A stretch of 64,000 nucleotides of DNA, from positions 1 through 64,000 of the forward strand of contig CAYSBR010000005.1 in the NCBI GenBank assembly GCA_964429385.1. Reading direction: 5' to 3'. Numbering within the stretch: position 1 is the first letter of the stretch; the number at the start of each line of letters is the position of its first letter. Shown here in pieces: positions 24,685 through 33,728 of the stretch. The position numbers and the translations under genes are program-made. Under the pieces are notes generated by a model. The model worked only from the letters and a program-made list of their open reading frames with translations, was not told the origin of the DNA and made no database searches. The DNA comes from UBA2377 sp964429385 (GTDB lineage Bacteria; Verrucomicrobiota; Verrucomicrobiia; Opitutales; Opitutaceae).

Positions 24685-25275
24685 TCAGCGCTCCTTGGGG
24701 GGCGTCACTTCCACCGCGCCGCCGGTGACGGCGTATTTCATCACATCGGTGGAGGGCAGATGATCGATGGGGCGGATGCGTTCGCGTTTCACGAGGTAGA
24801 GCTGGCCGGCGACGTTGTAGGCCTGGGGCACGTAAACGGAGACGTAGTCGCTCCCGAGCCGGAATTCGGTGACGTCCTCATCGGTGAGGAAACCGACGAG
24901 CCAGACTTCATCCGCAAAGACATTGACGAGCACGGCCTTGGTGAAACGGCGTTTTTCGCCGATGAAGGCGTCGAAGAAATCGCGGATGGAAGAGTAGATG
25001 AAGCTGACGCCGGGCGTGCGTTCGAGCCAGCTGTCGAGCAGCGCGAACAACTGGCGCATGAGAAAGAAGGAGCCGATCCAGCCGACGAGCAGGATGCCGC
25101 CGATGACGAGGACGAAGCCCAGCCCGGGCAGGTCCACATAGGGGCGTAGGAGTCCGTCCACCTTGGTGAACAACCAGTGCAGCACGATGGCGGTGAGCGC
25201 CAGCGGCGCGAGGATGAGGATGCCGTGGCCGAAATACCGGAGCAGGCGCGACCAGAGGGAGAGACGCGGAGGCAT
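24685..25275 (-). CDS. DUF502 family inner-membrane protein
   Basis: The 196-residue protein has two hydrophobic helices at about residues 15-40 (GHGILILAPLALTAIVLHWL) and 50-75 (LGFVLVIGGILLVGWIGSFF). After these comes the conserved DUF502 segment TPGVSFIYSSIRDFFDAFIG, and then a soluble domain with VYVPQAYNVAGQLYLVKRER. This matches DUF502 in layout and size. The function of the family is unknown; plant homologues are membrane proteins. It lies 15 bases downstream of pepT on the same strand, so the two may share a transcript. Confidence 0.85.
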   Translation of the reverse strand: MPPRLSLWSRLLRYFGHGILILAPLALTAIVLHWLFTKVDGLLRPYVDLPGLGFVLVIGGILLVGWIGSFFLMRQLFALLDSWLERTPGVSFIYSSIRDFFDAFIGEKRRFTKAVLVNVFADEVWLVGFLTDEDVTEFRLGSDYVSVYVPQAYNVAGQLYLVKRERIRPIDHLPSTDVMKYAVTGGAVEVTPPKER

Positions 25276-25290
25276 GGGGCGGAATAAAAT

Positions 25291-26541
25291 TCAGGAGCGC
25301 GGGGCGGTGGGCTCGGTCCAGATCTGGGCGAGGTGGACGAGGGTTTCGGCGGCCTTGGTCATGTCCTGCAGGCTGACCCACTCGCGCTGGCTGTGCACTT
25401 CGTGCATGCCGGTGAAGAGGTTGGGGGCGGGCAGACCGCGGGCGGTGAGCCGGGAGCCGTCGGTGCCGCCGCGGATCGGCTGGTCGAAGGGGGTGATGCC
25501 GGCGCGGCGGACGGCGGCGCGGGCCAGTTCGACGGGCCGCAGGTCGTTTTCCAGCCAGTAGCGCATGTTGCGGTATTGCTCGGTGAAGGTGAGCGTGATC
25601 CGGGCCGCGGGTTCGGCGGCGCGGAGTTCCGCGGCGATCTGTTCCATGAGCGCCCGCTGGGCGGCGAGGCCGGCGAGTTCGAAGTCGCGCAGGATGAAGC
25701 GCGCGCTGGCGTGCTCGGCGCCGCCGGTGAGGGCGAGCGGGTGGATGAAGCCGGCGCGGTCCGCGGTGCGCTCGGGCGACTGCGCGATGGGCAGGGCCGC
25801 CACGAAACGGCCGGCCAGCCGGAGAGCGTTGACCATGACATCCTTTGCCCAGCCGGGGTGGGCGGCCACTCCGGTGATCTCCAGCAGGGCCGCATCGGCG
25901 CTGAAGGTTTCATGGCAGATCTCGCCGCGCGCGGAGCCGTCGAGCGTGTAGGCGAAATCGGCGCCGACGGCGGCGAGGTCGAGCGCGTCCACACCGCGGG
26001 CGATTTCCTCGTCGGGGTTGAAGCAGAGGCGGATTTTCCCGTGCGGAATCTCCGGATGTTCGAGCAGGTGGCGGGCGGCGGCCATGATGATGGCGACGCC
26101 GGCCTTGTCGTCGGCCCCGAGCAGGGTGGTGCCGCTGGCCGTGATGATGTCGTGGCCGATGGCCTCACGGAGAAAAGGGGTGCTTTCCACCGTCAGCACC
26201 TGGGCGGGATCGTCGGGCAGCGCGAGGGCCCGGCCGTCGTAGGCGCGATGGACGATGGGGGTGGCGGCGCCGGGGAGGTTGGGCGCGGTGTCCACATGCG
26301 CAAACCAGGCGATGACCGGTGTCGGGTGAGGGACGGTGGCCGGGAGCGTGGCGAGCACGTAACCGTGGGCGTCAATGGTTACCTCCTGGGCGCCGAGGGC
26401 GCGCAGTTCGCGTTCGAGGAGCCGGAGGAGGTCCCACTGGCCGGGCGTGCTCGGGGTCGTGGGCGAGGCGGCGTCGCTGCGGGTGTCGATCCGCACGTAG
26501 CGGAGGAAACGGTCGAGCAGATCGGCGGAATCGGGGGCCAT
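25291..26541 (-). CDS. pepT: Peptidase T (tripeptide aminopeptidase)
   Basis: The ATG at 26541 gives 416 residues, close to the 408-410 of enterobacterial PepT; the longer open frame upstream is not protein-like. M20B landmarks are complete: WFAHVDTAPN, TTLLGADDKAGVAI (bridging Asp), CFNPDEEIARG (catalytic and ligand Glu), DGSARGEICHETF and PIRGGTDGSRL. It removes the N-terminal residue from tripeptides using zinc in the cytoplasm. The downstream DUF502 gene is 15 bases away. Confidence 0.9.
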   Translation of the reverse strand: MAPDSADLLDRFLRYVRIDTRSDAASPTTPSTPGQWDLLRLLERELRALGAQEVTIDAHGYVLATLPATVPHPTPVIAWFAHVDTAPNLPGAATPIVHRAYDGRALALPDDPAQVLTVESTPFLREAIGHDIITASGTTLLGADDKAGVAIIMAAARHLLEHPEIPHGKIRLCFNPDEEIARGVDALDLAAVGADFAYTLDGSARGEICHETFSADAALLEITGVAAHPGWAKDVMVNALRLAGRFVAALPIAQSPERTADRAGFIHPLALTGGAEHASARFILRDFELAGLAAQRALMEQIAAELRAAEPAARITLTFTEQYRNMRYWLENDLRPVELARAAVRRAGITPFDQPIRGGTDGSRLTARGLPAPNLFTGMHEVHSQREWVSLQDMTKAAETLVHLAQIWTEPTAPRS

Positions 26542-26588
26542 GCGGGCAGGCTCGCGCACGGTGATGCCGGCCACAATCCGAATTCCGC

Positions 26589-27452
26589 TCAGGCGGCGGC
26601 GCGGCGCTGGCGCCGCCGGGTGACGGATTCTTCGGCCAGCCGGTCGAGCCAGCGCAGGAATCCGAAGCGCGGCCGCGGGCTGGAGAATTCCGCAGGCGCG
26701 GCGGTTTCCCCGTGCCGGTAAAGTGTGGCGGGATCCCGATAGGTGCCGAAGAGCCAGTCCACCACAGGGAGGGTGAAGAAGCCGGAGATGGCCTCGTTGC
26801 AGCGGATGTCGGCGTGGTGCCGGAGGTGGAAGGCGTAGGCCTTGCGCCAGAAGCGGCCGGTGCGGGGGCGGGCGATGAGCCGGTCCCAGATATCCTGCGG
26901 GAGGTGCTCGATGGCATGGATGGTCTCGTAGAGCACGAGCGACCACAGCATGGCAAGCATGCCGCCGAGCAGCAGGGGCGCGGCGGGGAAAAGCAGCTGC
27001 AGCGGCCCGAGGACCAGGCCGGCGAGCAGCGTGAAGGCGAGCAGCGAATACCAGGGGAAATAAGACGCCTCAAACTGCTTTTCCTCGACGATGGGGTAGC
27101 GGTTTTCGACGAGGTGCGGGGTGCGGTCACCGCCGGGGGTCTTTTTGTAGCCAACGCGGGTGAGGGCGTGGTGCAGGGTGTGCTGTTTGTAGAAATAGGA
27201 GAGGAAGGGGATCAGCGGCGCGTGGAGCACATAGCGATGGAGGAAGAACTCCACGAAGGCGGCGGCGAGATGGACGGCGAGAAAGACGGCCAGAACCGCC
27301 TGCCAGCTGGCGGCCAGCTGCGCGGCCCAGACGGCCGGGGCGAGCAGCGCGAGCGCGCCGCAAAGGCCCGCGAAGGAGAGGGCGTTGACGAGGATGAAAA
27401 GCCAAAGTGAAAACTTGGGCTCGGCTTTGCCGCCGGAGATGGATTCGGACAT
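26589..27452 (-). CDS. Fatty acid hydroxylase / sterol desaturase-family membrane protein
   Basis: The ATG at 27452 gives 287 residues with several hydrophobic spans (about 17-40, 50-68, 125-165). Di-iron histidine boxes are in order: HRYVLH, HTLHHA, HAIEHL and HLRHHADI. These are the H-x(3-4)-H and H-x-x-H-H boxes of the fatty acid hydroxylase superfamily. It probably oxidises a membrane lipid. Product and substrate are unknown. The gene is single, ending 47 bases before pepT. Confidence 0.82.
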   Translation of the reverse strand: MSESISGGKAEPKFSLWLFILVNALSFAGLCGALALLAPAVWAAQLAASWQAVLAVFLAVHLAAAFVEFFLHRYVLHAPLIPFLSYFYKQHTLHHALTRVGYKKTPGGDRTPHLVENRYPIVEEKQFEASYFPWYSLLAFTLLAGLVLGPLQLLFPAAPLLLGGMLAMLWSLVLYETIHAIEHLPQDIWDRLIARPRTGRFWRKAYAFHLRHHADIRCNEAISGFFTLPVVDWLFGTYRDPATLYRHGETAAPAEFSSPRPRFGFLRWLDRLAEESVTRRRQRRAAA

Positions 27453-27590
27453 GAAGAGAAAAATAGGACCGGCCGGAAGGGCCACCGGTGTGACTTGAGC
27501 AGCAACCCCGCGACAAGCCAGAGCAAACTCGGGCGCGGCGAGTATTCACGCCGCGCCCGGCTGATGGCGAGGGCGGCCGGAGTGCGGGCA

Positions 27591-27620
27591 AAAAAGCGGC
27601 TCCCCGGGCAGGGGAGCCGC
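27591..27620 (-). terminator. Terminator after the TonB-dependent receptor gene
   Basis: GCGGCTCCCC (27596-27605) pairs perfectly with GGGGAGCCGC (27611-27620) around GGGCA. On the minus strand the hairpin is followed by a run of T residues (the A-run at 27590-27595). It is 30 bases past the stop of the receptor gene at 27650. Confidence 0.88.
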
Positions 27621-27649
27621 TGGCCTGAAGCAAAACAGGGGGGGGTGGA

Positions 27650-30454
27650 TCAGAACTTATACTGCACGCCAAAATTGTATTGGGTGCCGTAATAGACGAC
27701 GCTGGTCGGGTTGTCGCGACCGCCCTGGAACTGCACGGTGGGCTCGTCCGTGAGATTCTTCACGTTGAGGAAGAGCGTGTAGTTGCGCCGCAGGGAATAC
27801 TTCGCGGAGAGATCCCAGATTTCCGAGGCGGCGTTGTAGCTGTCGAGCGCGGCGCGGGCGCCGACGGATTCAAGCCGCTTGGGGAGATCGTTGTAGGATA
27901 CGCGGAGGCTCAGCGGGCCGGCGGCGTAGGAGACGATGGCGTTGAAGATATATTTGGGGGCATTGACGAAGGTGAGGTCGTCGGTGCGCCCGGGATAGCG
28001 GCCCTGGGAGTCCAGCCAGGTGTAGTTCAGATCCACGCCCAGGTTGCCGAGGGCGCCGGGCAGGAACTTGAGTTGCTGCGACCAGACCAGTTCGACGCCG
28101 GTGATCTCGCCGCCTTCGCCGTTCACGCGCGAGCGCTCGTCCACCCCGTCGGGGGCGATCCGGCTGGAAGCGAAGACGAACTTCTCGATGTCCTTGCGGA
28201 ACACTCCGGCGGAGAGGACGCCGAGCGGCGGCAGGTAGTATTCGACGCTCACATCGTAGTTCATCGCTTCCGCCGGCTCCAGGTTGGGATTGCCGATGAT
28301 GCGCTGGTTCATCTGCGCGTTTTCCTGGACGGAGGGGATTAGATCGCCCGGGGGCGGGCGCGAGAGCGCCTTGGTCACCGCGGCGCGGGTGATCAACCGG
28401 CCGTCGAACGCGCGATGCTGGGCATGGAGCCCGGGCAGGAGGTTGTCGTAGCGGTTGCCGTCGTGCACGGGCGTCACGCTGACGACCTGGTTGTTGACGG
28501 TGACGACGCGGTTGGCGCGGCTGGCGGTCTCGGTCTGTTCCCAGCGCAGGCCGGCGAGAAGATCGAGGGAGCCGAGGGTGGCGGACAGCTGGGCGTAGGC
28601 GCCGAGGATGTCCTCTTTGCTTTCATAATCCGCATTGGCCTTGGTCTGATCCGTGTAGAGGACGGTGGCCGCGTTCTGGGTCAGGTTGCCCGGGTGATTG
28701 GAGAGGTAGCGGTATTTCTTCCAGTCGGGATAGAAGCCGAGGAGGACGGCGTTGCCGTTGGCGGCGCCCATGAAGCCGGGGGTGTCCCGGTATTCGATGA
28801 GTCTGGCGGCGGGGATGCCGGTGAGGCCGGTGTAGCGCACGGTGAGGGGCTGGGCCTGCGAGGAGTCCTTCTGGGTGTAGCGGATGCCGGCCTTGAAGGT
28901 CATCGGCACGGTGCCGGCGGTGAACTCGCGCCGGGCGTTGGCGTCGTAGGACCACTCATCCTCCATGCGCGGCACCTGGTTGGTGTCAACCTGGCGGAAG
29001 GCGAGTCCGGCGGGTGTGTGGACGTTGACGGCATTGTCCACGCGGAAGGAGGGGAAATCCGGGGCGGCGCGGTCATAGGTGAGATCCACCCCGTTGAAGG
29101 AATTCACGATCTGGATCGTGGCGGGATAATCCTTCTTGGCCTTGGACCAGGCGGTGCGGAAATCGAGATCCCAGTCGCCGGCCTTGTGGGTGCCGCCGAG
29201 GACATACATCTGGAAGACATTCTTCGGCTCGCGATAGAACGCGAAGGCGTCCACGCGGCCGCCGGTGCTGGAGACGACGGTGCCGTTGCGGGCGGTGACG
29301 GAGGCGGGGTTGGGCCGCCAGTCGGTGCCGAAATGATTCAGGTAGCGATAGTCGTAGCTGTAGATCGCCTTGGCGAAGAGCGTGGTGCCGCTGTCGGGCC
29401 GGTAATCGAAGGTCAGCCCGGCGCCGAGCTTGTCCTTCACCTCGTAGCGATCGTAGTAGAGCGTCCGGTTGATGGTGCGGGTGTTGTCGGCCGCGGTGGT
29501 GTAGGCGGTCTGGGCGACATCGTAGCCGCGCTGGTCGTGAAAGTAGGCGAGCGAGGCGAGGAGGCCGAATTGCTTCTGGTCGCCGAAGGTGTCGCCGAAG
29601 TTGAAGCTGGCCTGGCGGTTCCAGTTGCCGCGCAGGTCATTGTAGGTGGTGCCCACGTCGCCCTCGATGATCCGATCGGCGGAGTCGTAGGCGGTCTTGG
29701 TGACGAGGTTCACGACGCCGCCGATGGCGTCGGAGGGGAAGTCGGGCATCTGGGCCTTGATGACTTCCATGCGCGCCAGCATGTTGGAGGGGAAGCTGTC
29801 GAGGGCGATGTCGCGGTTGCCGTCCACGTTAGTCATGCGCAGGCCGTCCACGGTGACCGTGTTGTATTGCGGCGCCAGGCCGCGGATGGTGGCGGTGCGC
29901 TGCACGCCGGCGCGGGTCTCGACGGAGACGCCGGGCAGGCGCACGAGGGCGTCGCCGATGTTGCCTTCGCGGATCTGGCCGAGGGCGTCGGCCGAGACGA
30001 CGGTGCGGAGGGTGGGGGCGTTGCGCTGCAGATTGATCGCGGCGGCCTGGCCTTCGACGCGGGCGGCGACGAGCACGGCATCGAGCATGAAGACCTCGGT
30101 TTCCAGCGCGGCGTCGGCCCGGGCGGTCAGCCCGGCTTCCACCGTGGAGGCGAGGGTGACCGTATCCAGACCCTCGTAGCTGACGCGGAGGGTGTAGGCG
30201 CCGGAGGGCAGGCCGGAGAAGAGGTATTGTCCTTCGCGGCCGGTGGTGGTGGTGCGGTTGAGCTCGGCGATGCGAACCACTGCGCCTTCAAGATGGGAGC
30301 CGGTGGCCTTGTTGCTGACGCGACCGGCCAGGGAGCCGGTGGCGGCGGACTGCGCCTGCGCGGCAACCGGGGCGAGACCAAGCCCGGCGAGGGGCAGGCT
30401 CAGTCCGATGAGCAGCGTCCAGAAGCGCGGACGATGAAGCGGGATGTATGACAT
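27650..30454 (-). CDS. TonB-dependent outer-membrane receptor
   Basis: The ATG at 30454 gives 934 residues with a signal peptide cut near AQA-QS. An N-terminal carboxypeptidase-like regulatory domain follows (GSLAGRVSNKATGSHLEGAV). The plug domain comes next (ADALGQIREGNIGDALVRLP, then GVSVETRAGVQRTATIRGLA, then VTVDGLRMTNVDGNRDIALD). The rest is a large beta-barrel ending NFGVQYKF with the terminal aromatic needed for outer-membrane insertion. The long loops and N-terminal domain are typical of the TonB receptors of Opitutaceae and Caulobacterales. The ligand is unknown. The phnDCE operon lies 210 bases upstream on the same strand, so a link with phosphonate or sugar import is possible but not shown. 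Confidence 0.88.
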   Translation of the reverse strand: MSYIPLHRPRFWTLLIGLSLPLAGLGLAPVAAQAQSAATGSLAGRVSNKATGSHLEGAVVRIAELNRTTTTGREGQYLFSGLPSGAYTLRVSYEGLDTVTLASTVEAGLTARADAALETEVFMLDAVLVAARVEGQAAAINLQRNAPTLRTVVSADALGQIREGNIGDALVRLPGVSVETRAGVQRTATIRGLAPQYNTVTVDGLRMTNVDGNRDIALDSFPSNMLARMEVIKAQMPDFPSDAIGGVVNLVTKTAYDSADRIIEGDVGTTYNDLRGNWNRQASFNFGDTFGDQKQFGLLASLAYFHDQRGYDVAQTAYTTAADNTRTINRTLYYDRYEVKDKLGAGLTFDYRPDSGTTLFAKAIYSYDYRYLNHFGTDWRPNPASVTARNGTVVSSTGGRVDAFAFYREPKNVFQMYVLGGTHKAGDWDLDFRTAWSKAKKDYPATIQIVNSFNGVDLTYDRAAPDFPSFRVDNAVNVHTPAGLAFRQVDTNQVPRMEDEWSYDANARREFTAGTVPMTFKAGIRYTQKDSSQAQPLTVRYTGLTGIPAARLIEYRDTPGFMGAANGNAVLLGFYPDWKKYRYLSNHPGNLTQNAATVLYTDQTKANADYESKEDILGAYAQLSATLGSLDLLAGLRWEQTETASRANRVVTVNNQVVSVTPVHDGNRYDNLLPGLHAQHRAFDGRLITRAAVTKALSRPPPGDLIPSVQENAQMNQRIIGNPNLEPAEAMNYDVSVEYYLPPLGVLSAGVFRKDIEKFVFASSRIAPDGVDERSRVNGEGGEITGVELVWSQQLKFLPGALGNLGVDLNYTWLDSQGRYPGRTDDLTFVNAPKYIFNAIVSYAAGPLSLRVSYNDLPKRLESVGARAALDSYNAASEIWDLSAKYSLRRNYTLFLNVKNLTDEPTVQFQGGRDNPTSVVYYGTQYNFGVQYKF

Positions 30455-30664
30455 GGAGGTTGATGCTGGTGTTGGATTTGCTCCATCGCATCTCGTCCAG
30501 TGACACAGGCCGGGATGCGGGAGGGTGTCCCGAATCACAGGCGTTGTCGAATCCGTCAATTGAGACTGGCGGGTGTCACGTTAAAATCACCTTCGTGACA
30601 AATGGGTGACTGAAAATCGTATCTGAAAAACGGATATTATGACTGAGGGGAACCGGCTCCGGCC

Positions 30665-31462
30665 TCACAGGAGCCGCTTTCGCAGGAGTGAGGACAGCTG
30701 TTCGCAGCCGATCACCACGACGAGGATGAGGAGGATGATGGTGAGGGCCTGAGGATATTGAAAAAGATTCATGGCGGAACGCAGCTCGACCCCGATGCCA
30801 CCGGCGCCCACGAGGCCGAGCACGACCGCGGCGCGCACGGATTTCTCCACGGCGTAAAGCCCGGTGGCGACAAAGGAAGGGAAGGCCTCGGGCAGGATCG
30901 CGCCACAGATGACGCCGGCCCGGCCGGCGCCGGTGGCGGCGAGCGCCTCGGCAGGGCCCGGCCGAATTTCCTCGATGCGCTCGGAAAAAAAGCGCGCGCA
31001 GAAGCCCACGGTGTCGGCGACGATGGCGAGAATGCCGGCCAGCGGACCAAAGCCCACCGCGACGAGAAAAACCATCGCCCAGACAAGATCGGGAATGGTG
31101 CGGAAAGTGGCGATGAGCAGGCGGGAGAGGATGCGTACGACCGGGTGCGGGCTGGTGTTGCGGGCGGAGAGCACGGCGATGGGCAGGCTGAACAGAACGC
31201 CGAGGCCGACGCCGGCGAAGGCCATCTGCAGGGTTTCATACATCGACTTGGCCAGCGGCCACAACCGGCTGAAGTCGGGTGGAAACGCCTGCGCCAGAAA
31301 CTGGCCGAGGTTGCCGAGTCCCGAGCCGAGCCGCTGCGGGGTGACGCCGGCCTGGCTGAATCCCTGCAGGAGAAACGCGGCGAGCAGCACGAGGGAGACC
31401 CAGGCGAGAGGAGGCAGCCGCGGGCTGCGCGGGGGCGGGGGAAGTGAGGGGCGTTCAGTCAT
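30665..31462 (-). CDS. phnE: Phosphonate/phosphite ABC transporter permease
   Basis: The ATG at 31462 gives 265 residues. The protein has about six hydrophobic spans and the PhnE permease signature region, from YETLQMAFAGVGLGVLFSLP through GAILPEAFPSFVATGLYAVE, which contains the EAA loop contacting the ATPase. It forms the channel that moves the solute delivered by PhnD. The start overlaps the end of phnC by eight bases. The stop is followed by a GC-rich stem (30654-30676) that could weakly terminate the operon. Confidence 0.88.
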   Translation of the reverse strand: MTERPSLPPPPRSPRLPPLAWVSLVLLAAFLLQGFSQAGVTPQRLGSGLGNLGQFLAQAFPPDFSRLWPLAKSMYETLQMAFAGVGLGVLFSLPIAVLSARNTSPHPVVRILSRLLIATFRTIPDLVWAMVFLVAVGFGPLAGILAIVADTVGFCARFFSERIEEIRPGPAEALAATGAGRAGVICGAILPEAFPSFVATGLYAVEKSVRAAVVLGLVGAGGIGVELRSAMNLFQYPQALTIILLILVVVIGCEQLSSLLRKRLL

Positions 31463-32240
31463 GGGCGACGGCGGCCGCGGCCGGGGAGGCGTAAAGAAAA
31501 TCAAGTGAAGCTTCGCCGGCGGCGGTGCCGACGGGCTGGTCCACCACGATCCGTCCCTGCTGGAGGCCGACAATCCGGCCGCCGTATTCCCGGGCGAGGT
31601 CGAGGTGGTGCAGGGTGCAGATCATCGTCAACCCGTGCTCACGGGCCACGGACCAGAGGAGATCCATCACGTCACGGCCGGCCTTGGGATCGAGGCTCGC
31701 GATGGGTTCGTCGGCGAGGACGATTTCCGGGTCCTGCATCAACATGCGGGCGATGGCCACGCGTTGCTGCTGTCCGCCCGAGAGCGTATCCGCGCGTTGG
31801 GCGGCCTTGTCGGCGAGGTTCACCCGGTCAAGACAGGCCATGGCCTGGCGGCGCAGCCGGTCCGGGGCGAAGCAGGTGGTGGTGCGCCAGAGCCCGGCCT
31901 GGCCCAGCGCGCCGAAGAGCACGTTCTGAAACGCACTCATGCCGGGCACGAGGTTGAAGCGCTGGAAGACGACGCCGATGCGGCGGCGGCACCGGCGCAG
32001 ATCCGCGCGCGGGGCGGTGACGAGATCGAGGCCATCAATGCGCACCCGGCCGGAGGTGGGCCGCTCCAGCAGATTGAGGCAGCGGAGCAAGGTGGATTTG
32101 CCCGAGCCGTTGGGCCCGAGGAGAAGCACGATCTCGCCGCGCCGGATGGTGAGGTCAACTCCCTGCAGGGCGCGCGGCCCGCGGGGGAATTGCTTCACAA
32201 GCGACTCGACCGTGATGAAGGGAGGCAGGCCGGGGTTCAT
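31455..32240 (-). CDS. phnC: Phosphonate/phosphite ABC transporter ATPase
   Basis: The 261-residue protein carries all ABC motifs: Walker A LLGPNGSGKSTLLR, the signature LSGGQQQRVAIARML, and Walker B IVLADEPIASLD with a downstream switch His in CTLHHLDLA. Its order and length match PhnC. The protein powers uptake through PhnE. Its start overlaps the phnD stop by four bases and its end overlaps phnE by eight bases, so the three genes form one translationally coupled operon. Confidence 0.9.
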   Translation of the reverse strand: MNPGLPPFITVESLVKQFPRGPRALQGVDLTIRRGEIVLLLGPNGSGKSTLLRCLNLLERPTSGRVRIDGLDLVTAPRADLRRCRRRIGVVFQRFNLVPGMSAFQNVLFGALGQAGLWRTTTCFAPDRLRRQAMACLDRVNLADKAAQRADTLSGGQQQRVAIARMLMQDPEIVLADEPIASLDPKAGRDVMDLLWSVAREHGLTMICTLHHLDLAREYGGRIVGLQQGRIVVDQPVGTAAGEASLDFLYASPAAAAVAHD

Positions 32241-33109
32241 GGCAGCGGCAGCCCGATGAGGCGGTAACCTTCGCGGATCACGTCGTAATCGCTGTCGGCG
32301 ACGGGGACAAACCGCGCCCCGTCATACCGGTCGCGCCGGCTTGAGCCGAGGATGGCCGCCATGAGTGGTTCGCCCTGGGCGAGGATCTGGCGGCTCAGTT
32401 GCTCGACGAAGGCTTCCGGCAGGGTGGGGCCGGCTATGAAGAGGTCGTTCGGCATGCCCTGGCTCTCGGCGATGATGCGGTAGGAGCCCGGCCCGAAGCG
32501 GGTGATCAGCTGGTCGTAATCCCGCACCCCGCTGCCGAGCGCCTCAACATCGCCGTTGGCGAGGGCTTCCAGCCGGGCGCCGTCCAGCAGCAGGATTTTC
32601 ACCTCCCGGTCCACGTCCAACCCGGCCTGGTGCAGCATGCGGACGGGGATGATGTGGCCGGTGGTGGAGCCGGGATCTTTCATCGCGATGCGCCGGCCGC
32701 GCAGATCGGCCAGGGTCTGGATGGGGCTGTCCGCCCTGACCACAAACACGCTGTGATAGCGCGGGCGCGCGATGCCGACCATCGGGCGCACGCGCAGGCG
32801 GGAGGCGATGGAGACATACTCGGAGGGGCCGGCCAGGATCAGGTCCACCTGCTTGAATTGCAGGGCGGTGACGGCGGCGGTGCGGTTGCTGACGGGAAAG
32901 AACTCCACCTTCACGCCGGTGAGTTTTTCCAACTCGGCCACAAACGGACCATACGCGCGGGCCAGATCCTCCATGCCTTCGATGCCGGTGTCGGCCAGGC
33001 GGATCACCTTGGGGGCGGAAGCGTCCGCGCCGGTGTCGGCCTGGCGGGTGCAGCCGGAGAAGAGGAGGACGGCCACCACACAGAGCAGCAGGCCGGAAAA
33101 CGGTTTCAT
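32237..33109 (-). CDS. phnD: Phosphonate/phosphite-binding lipoprotein
   Basis: The ATG at 33109 gives 290 residues with a lipoprotein signal peptide (MKPFSGLLLCVVAVLLFSGC, lipobox LFSGC). The mature part is a PhnD-type binding protein: VEFFPVSNRTAAVTALQFKQ, then VDLILAGPSEYVSIASRLRV, then FKDPGSTTGH-like KDPGSTTGHIIPVRM, the typical oxyanion-binding serine/threonine cluster. It would capture a phosphonate, phosphite or related oxyanion in the periplasm. No C-P lyase, phosphonatase or phosphite dehydrogenase gene is visible in the window, so the substrate fate is open. Confidence 0.88.
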   Translation of the reverse strand: MKPFSGLLLCVVAVLLFSGCTRQADTGADASAPKVIRLADTGIEGMEDLARAYGPFVAELEKLTGVKVEFFPVSNRTAAVTALQFKQVDLILAGPSEYVSIASRLRVRPMVGIARPRYHSVFVVRADSPIQTLADLRGRRIAMKDPGSTTGHIIPVRMLHQAGLDVDREVKILLLDGARLEALANGDVEALGSGVRDYDQLITRFGPGSYRIIAESQGMPNDLFIAGPTLPEAFVEQLSRQILAQGEPLMAAILGSSRRDRYDGARFVPVADSDYDVIREGYRLIGLPLP

Positions 33110-33241
33110 CCCGCCACGCAAGGCGGCGATGTGGCAGGCGTGAAGCGGATTTGTGAACCGCGCCGGAAATGTTACCGCGCCGTAACACTCCGGGCGTCGG
33201 CCGCATGATCCGGCCCGGCGGCGGCGGGGTTCGCCGCCGGA

Positions 33242-33649
33242 CTACAGAGTGTCGAGCAGGGTGCGAAGCACGAGAGGGGAGATGGGTTTGACGAGGATGC
33301 AGTCCACCCGGAGGTCGCGGTAGGCGGCCTCGATCTCAGGGGTGAGCGCCGCGCTCAGCACGACGATGCGGCCGGAGAAACGCGTGGTGCGCAGGGCGGT
33401 GACGAGCTCCAGTCCGTCCATCACGGGCATGAGGTGATCGGTGATGACGAAATCAAAACCCGAGGGATCGGCGATGACCTGTTCGAGCGCTTCGAGGCCG
33501 TTGGCGGCGCAGGCGAGCGCGTGGCCGTCCCCGGTGAGGACGATCTCCAGCAGCTCCCGCAGGGGTTGAAGATCTTCGACGTAGAGAAAGCGGCGGCGGT
33601 GGGGGGCGGCGTGGCCGCCGGCGGGCGGTGAGGCGGGTGAGGAAATCAT
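33242..33649 (-). CDS. Single-domain response regulator (CheY-like receiver)
   Basis: The ATG at 33649 gives 135 residues; the longer frame is unlikely. The receiver features are all present: acidic pair Glu25-Asp26 (YVEDLQPL), phosphoacceptor Asp71 in FVITDHLMPVMDG, the switch Ser in VVLSAALTPE, and Lys in ILVKPIS. There is no output domain. No histidine kinase is adjacent, so the partner is elsewhere. The N-terminal 18 residues are a Pro/Ala-rich leader. Confidence 0.85.
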   Translation of the reverse strand: MISSPASPPAGGHAAPHRRRFLYVEDLQPLRELLEIVLTGDGHALACAANGLEALEQVIADPSGFDFVITDHLMPVMDGLELVTALRTTRFSGRIVVLSAALTPEIEAAYRDLRVDCILVKPISPLVLRTLLDTL

Positions 33650-33728
33650 GATGAATCGCCGGACACGTGGACACCCGCAGGCCCCCGGCGTTCTGCGAAA
33701 AAGCTGTGAAGTTAGGCCCCCGTTTCCG

